7,501 nucleotides of DNA from assembly GCA_027016965.1 (NCBI GenBank), contig JALURI010000256.1, positions 1 to 7,501 on the forward strand. The letters are read 5' to 3'. Source of the DNA: Geoglobus sp. (GTDB lineage: Archaea; Halobacteriota; Archaeoglobi; Archaeoglobales; Archaeoglobaceae). The notes under the pieces were generated by a model, which made no database searches, was not told the origin of the DNA, and was given only the letters and a program-made list of their open reading frames with translations. Below are positions 5,160-7,501 of the stretch, in pieces (the stretch's first letter is position 1; each line of letters starts with the position of its first letter). A program made the translations under genes and the position numbers.

Positions 5160-7109
5160 ATGCTTGAGCCTGTAAGGATGGTAAAGGTTTCAGTAGTTGG
5201 GCCGAAAGAATACCTCGAAAAAACATCCAGCACCCTTTACAGGCTTAACGGTCTCCATATTGAGGATTACAGAGAGGAAGATGAATATTTCAAAATAGGT
5301 GAGCCCTTGGAAAGGGCATCGAAACTCTCAAAGCTTCTGGTTTCTGTGAGATCTCTTCTTTCTTACGCAGGTGTGAAGGGTGGATATGAGCCTGAAAGGG
5401 TCTTCAGCGTCTCGGAACTTGATAAGGAACTTGATGTAAAGGTCAGAGAACTTGAAGAGGTAATAAATTCAAGAATATCGCGGATAAAGGAGATTGAAGA
5501 AAGACTCAGAAAAATATCAGATGAAAGACGTGCTCTGATACCTTTAAAGACTCTCGAAATACCACCCGATCTTCTGACAGGGTACAGGAATCTCGAAGTT
5601 TTTGTAGGATTTGTGAGATCAAATCCCTTTGAGAAAATTGTGGAAGTAACAAAGGATTTTGAAATATTTACCGCTGAATATAGCGGTGAGATCGTAATTG
5701 CTGTGTTTGTCAAAAAGGATTATGCTGATGATGTTTTCAGAACTCTTCAGGAATTTGCGTTCAAAGAGATTTCTGTTCCGGTTCTTGATGTTGGTTATGA
5801 TGAAAGACTCAGCCAGATTGATTCAGAGGAATCTGAGCTGAAAGAGGAGCTGGCAAGGCTGAAAGAAGAGATTAACAGATATCAGCAGGACAATCTTGAT
5901 CTTTTGCTTGCCCTTGAGGAACATCTCAGCATTGAGCTTGAAAAGAGTGAACTGCCATTGAGAGTTGCAACTTCAAAGTACGCCTTTGTCGTAGTGGGTT
6001 ACATTCCCGAGGATATGTTTGATAGTTTCCAGAAGGAGCTGTCAAGAGAATCAGGCGGGAAGGTTGTTGCGCTCAAGGTGAATGACAGAGAATTCAATCC
6101 ACCTACAGCATTGAAGAATCCTGTTTTTGCAAAGCCCTTTGAACTGCTAACAAAATCCTATGCTATTCCAAAGTACAATGAAATAGACCCCACGCTTATA
6201 ATGTCAATCTGTTTCCCGCTATTTTTCGGATTCATGCTCGGAGACATAGGTTATGGACTTGTAATTCTTGCCTTCTCACTCTGGCTTTCAACAAAATTCA
6301 GGACTGAAGGATGGCAGTCACTGCTTAAGGTGTTGAAGTATTCGGCAATCACGACAATAATCTTTGGTTTCGTTTATGCTGAATTTTTCGGGTTTGAGAT
6401 TGTTGGAGAGGAATCGATCTTTGCAAAATTCCTCGGACATGAGAATGCGATTGCAAAGGCTGTTGCAGGATATCACCCTGTGACAAACAGACTTCATGAT
6501 GCACCCATGCTTCTTGTACTAACAATTGGAGTGGGCGTACTCCACATGAGCATGGCATATGTGATCGGCATAAGAAACGTGATTAAGGAACATGGATGGA
6601 AGCATGCTATTGAGGAAAAACTCAACTGGTTCTTTGCTCTCATCAGCATAGCATTTATTATAACAGGTTTTATAATAAACAACACAGCCGGAATGCCTGT
6701 TTTCCAGCTTAACATTGCATACATGATCGCGATACCCTTCTTCCTTGCCTGGGCAGTGCTTACAATAATCGGAGAAGGACCGATGTTTCTGATTGAATAT
6801 CTGACTCTTCTGAGCAACACAATAAGCTACGCTCGATTGTTAGCTGTGGGTCTTGCAAGTGTGGGCTTTGCTGTAGCATTCAATTACATGACTTTCGAAA
6901 TGCTCTGGCCTTCAGGTCCCATTGGCATTCTGGTAGGAATCCTGGTGTTTGCAATAGGCCATTTCATAAATATTCTTCTGGGTATTCTTGATCCGGGACT
7001 TCAGAGTCTTCGATTGCATTATGTGGAGTTTTTTGTGAAATTTTTTGAAGGTGGGGGCAGGATTTATGACCCCTTTGGTAGAAAGAGGAAATATACAAAA
7101 GAGGATTAA
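5160..7109 (+). CDS. atpI: A-type ATP synthase subunit I (membrane stator, V-type a-like)
   Basis: A 649-residue membrane subunit that, with the c-ring, forms the ion half-channels. The N-terminal soluble half (about 1-340) has MLEPVRMVKVSVVGPKEYLE and coiled coils near 84-125 and 215-260, which bind the peripheral stalks. The C-terminal half has seven to eight hydrophobic helices: about 346-376, 393-412, 450-472, 488-507, 518-538, 550-575 and 585-610. In SNTISYARLLAVGLA (552-566), Arg559 corresponds to the essential channel arginine of V-type subunit a. Arg618 in SLRLHYVEFFVKFFEGGG (616-633) is the second conserved arginine, and the protein ends with the usual YDPFGRKRKY. The FFGFMLGDIGYGLVIL motif (355-370) is also typical. 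The start follows the atpH stop by one base with GAGG (5147-5150) upstream. Complete and intact. Confidence 0.96.
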   Translation: MLEPVRMVKVSVVGPKEYLEKTSSTLYRLNGLHIEDYREEDEYFKIGEPLERASKLSKLLVSVRSLLSYAGVKGGYEPERVFSVSELDKELDVKVRELEEVINSRISRIKEIEERLRKISDERRALIPLKTLEIPPDLLTGYRNLEVFVGFVRSNPFEKIVEVTKDFEIFTAEYSGEIVIAVFVKKDYADDVFRTLQEFAFKEISVPVLDVGYDERLSQIDSEESELKEELARLKEEINRYQQDNLDLLLALEEHLSIELEKSELPLRVATSKYAFVVVGYIPEDMFDSFQKELSRESGGKVVALKVNDREFNPPTALKNPVFAKPFELLTKSYAIPKYNEIDPTLIMSICFPLFFGFMLGDIGYGLVILAFSLWLSTKFRTEGWQSLLKVLKYSAITTIIFGFVYAEFFGFEIVGEESIFAKFLGHENAIAKAVAGYHPVTNRLHDAPMLLVLTIGVGVLHMSMAYVIGIRNVIKEHGWKHAIEEKLNWFFALISIAFIITGFIINNTAGMPVFQLNIAYMIAIPFFLAWAVLTIIGEGPMFLIEYLTLLSNTISYARLLAVGLASVGFAVAFNYMTFEMLWPSGPIGILVGILVFAIGHFINILLGILDPGLQSLRLHYVEFFVKFFEGGGRIYDPFGRKRKYTKED

Positions 7110-7110
7110 A

Positions 7111-7119
7111 AAGGAGGTG
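7111..7119 (+). promoter_or_regulatory. Near-perfect ribosome binding site for atpK
   Basis: AAGGAGGTG is the fullest Shine-Dalgarno match in the window and sits six bases before the atpK ATG. The c-subunit is needed in about ten copies per enzyme while subunit I is needed once, so stronger initiation here is the expected way to set the ratio from one mRNA. Confidence 0.75.
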
Positions 7120-7125
7120 TTGTAA

Positions 7126-7341
7126 ATGGCAGTTGAAGGAATGGTGGCGATTGGAGCCGGTCTGGCTGTAGGATTGGCAGGAATTGGTGCAGGACTTGGT
7201 GAGCAGGGAATTGGTGCTGCTGCTGTAGGTGCAATGGCTGAGGATCCTGGATTTTTCGGTAGAGGTCTGCTGATGACAGTTATTCCGGAAACAATCGTCA
7301 TCTTCGGTCTGGTTGTGTCGTTCCTGCTGATGTTCATGTAA
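7126..7341 (+). CDS. atpK: A-type ATP synthase subunit K (proteolipid c-subunit)
   Basis: A 71-residue hairpin of two membrane helices forming the rotor ring. Helix 1 is glycine-rich (IGAGLAVGLAGIGAGLGE, 9-26), the polar loop is AEDPGFFGRG (38-47), and helix 2 is LLMTVIPETIVIFGLVVSFL (48-67). Glu55 in PETIV is the ion-binding carboxylate. It is a single hairpin, like F-type and many archaeal c-subunits, not the doubled V-type form. Glu26-Gln27 near the loop end of helix 1 and Thr56 after Glu55 are polar residues at places used for Na+ liganding in sodium-binding rings, so the coupling ion is open. There is no leader peptide. It lies 16 bases after atpI and is preceded by the strongest ribosome binding site in the window. 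Confidence 0.95.
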   Translation: MAVEGMVAIGAGLAVGLAGIGAGLGEQGIGAAAVGAMAEDPGFFGRGLLMTVIPETIVIFGLVVSFLLMFM

Positions 7342-7357
7342 GAGCAAAACTTCCAAA

Positions 7358-7364
7358 TTTTTTT
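7358..7364 (+). terminator. Oligo-T tract between atpK and atpE, possible partial terminator
   Basis: Seven consecutive T residues follow the atpK stop, inside the 36-base gap before atpE. Archaeal RNA polymerase can terminate at such tracts without a hairpin. Partial termination here would leave more atpH-I-K than downstream message and so favour c-subunit. The tract is short, so full termination is unlikely and the role is only suggested. Confidence 0.25.
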
Positions 7365-7377
7365 AGAGGTGCAGAAA

Positions 7378-7501
7378 ATGCCACTGGAGCCAATAATCGA
7401 GGAAATAATCAGAAAGGGACATCAGCAGGTTGCAGAAATTACAAGATCCGGAGAAGAGGAGGCTGAGAGGATAATCACTGAAGCTAAGGATGAATCTAAG
7501 G
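7378..7501 (+). CDS. atpE: A-type ATP synthase subunit E, N-terminal part, truncated by window edge
   Basis: The first 41 codons of the peripheral-stalk subunit that pairs with AtpH and contacts the catalytic head. It begins MPLEPIIEEIIRKGHQQVAE and continues with charged helical sequence (EEEAERIITEAKDESK) typical of the N-terminal coiled coil. Full-length archaeal E is about 190-200 residues, so only a fifth is visible. The start is set by GAGGTG (7366-7371), six bases upstream. Its position after atpK matches archaeal operon order (H-I-K-E-C-F-A-B-D). Identity rests on the sequence flavour plus this position. Confidence 0.9.
   Translation, partial: MPLEPIIEEIIRKGHQQVAEITRSGEEEAERIITEAKDESK

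Noticed and set aside
1..7501. Search for mobile elements, CRISPR arrays, toxin-antitoxin or defence genes, tRNA and rRNA
   Set aside because: Reading both strands I found no transposase or integrase motif, no regularly spaced repeats and no cloverleaf or rRNA-like sequence. The window is ordinary core-genome content.

Overview
The window reads as a piece of a euryarchaeal chromosome. The evidence is an archaeal histone, an A-type ATP synthase operon, DUF61 (UPF0216) and DUF62 proteins, a membrane-anchored archaeal ClpP-class protease, archaeal TATA/BRE promoters, and GGAGGTG-type ribosome binding sites. Gene content and protein flavour remind me of the Archaeoglobales (Archaeoglobus, Ferroglobus, Geoglobus). 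That placement is inference; the genus cannot be fixed from sequence alone.

Layout. Positions 1-105 (minus strand) hold the N-terminal 35 codons of a histone with its own TATA box and ribosome binding site. Positions 106-441 are a divergent intergenic region with one imperfect inverted repeat and no convincing gene. Positions 442-2128 (plus) hold three overlapping genes: a small nitroreductase, a SAM hydrolase of the DUF62 family, and a DUF61 protein. Positions 2176-3009 hold a membrane-anchored SDH_sah (DUF114) protease, apparently with its own promoter. Positions 3050-3220 hold a 56-residue hypothetical protein. Positions 3321-4728 hold an overlapping moaD-moeA pair for molybdopterin/tungstopterin cofactor synthesis. 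Positions 4838-7501 hold the start of the A1AO ATP synthase operon in the order atpH, atpI, atpK, atpE, with atpE running off the end.

How the genes work together. MoaD carries the sulfur used to make the dithiolene of molybdopterin and MoeA inserts the metal, so these two act in one pathway. AtpH and AtpE form the peripheral stalks, AtpI is the stator membrane subunit and AtpK the rotor c-subunit. The nitroreductase, SAM hydrolase and DUF61 protein share a transcription unit, but their common purpose is not known to me.

Two initiation styles can be seen. Three genes (442, 2176, 3050) have a TATA-like element about 25 bases before the ATG and no ribosome binding site, as expected of leaderless mRNAs. 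The histone, moaD, moeA and ATP synthase genes have Shine-Dalgarno sites. Most of the window is conserved housekeeping sequence and I see no defence system, mobile element, CRISPR array or tRNA/rRNA. The points most worth a second look are a MoaD whose di-glycine is not terminal, the 56-residue small gene, the nitroreductase/DUF62/DUF61 trio, and the ion-binding residues of the c-subunit.
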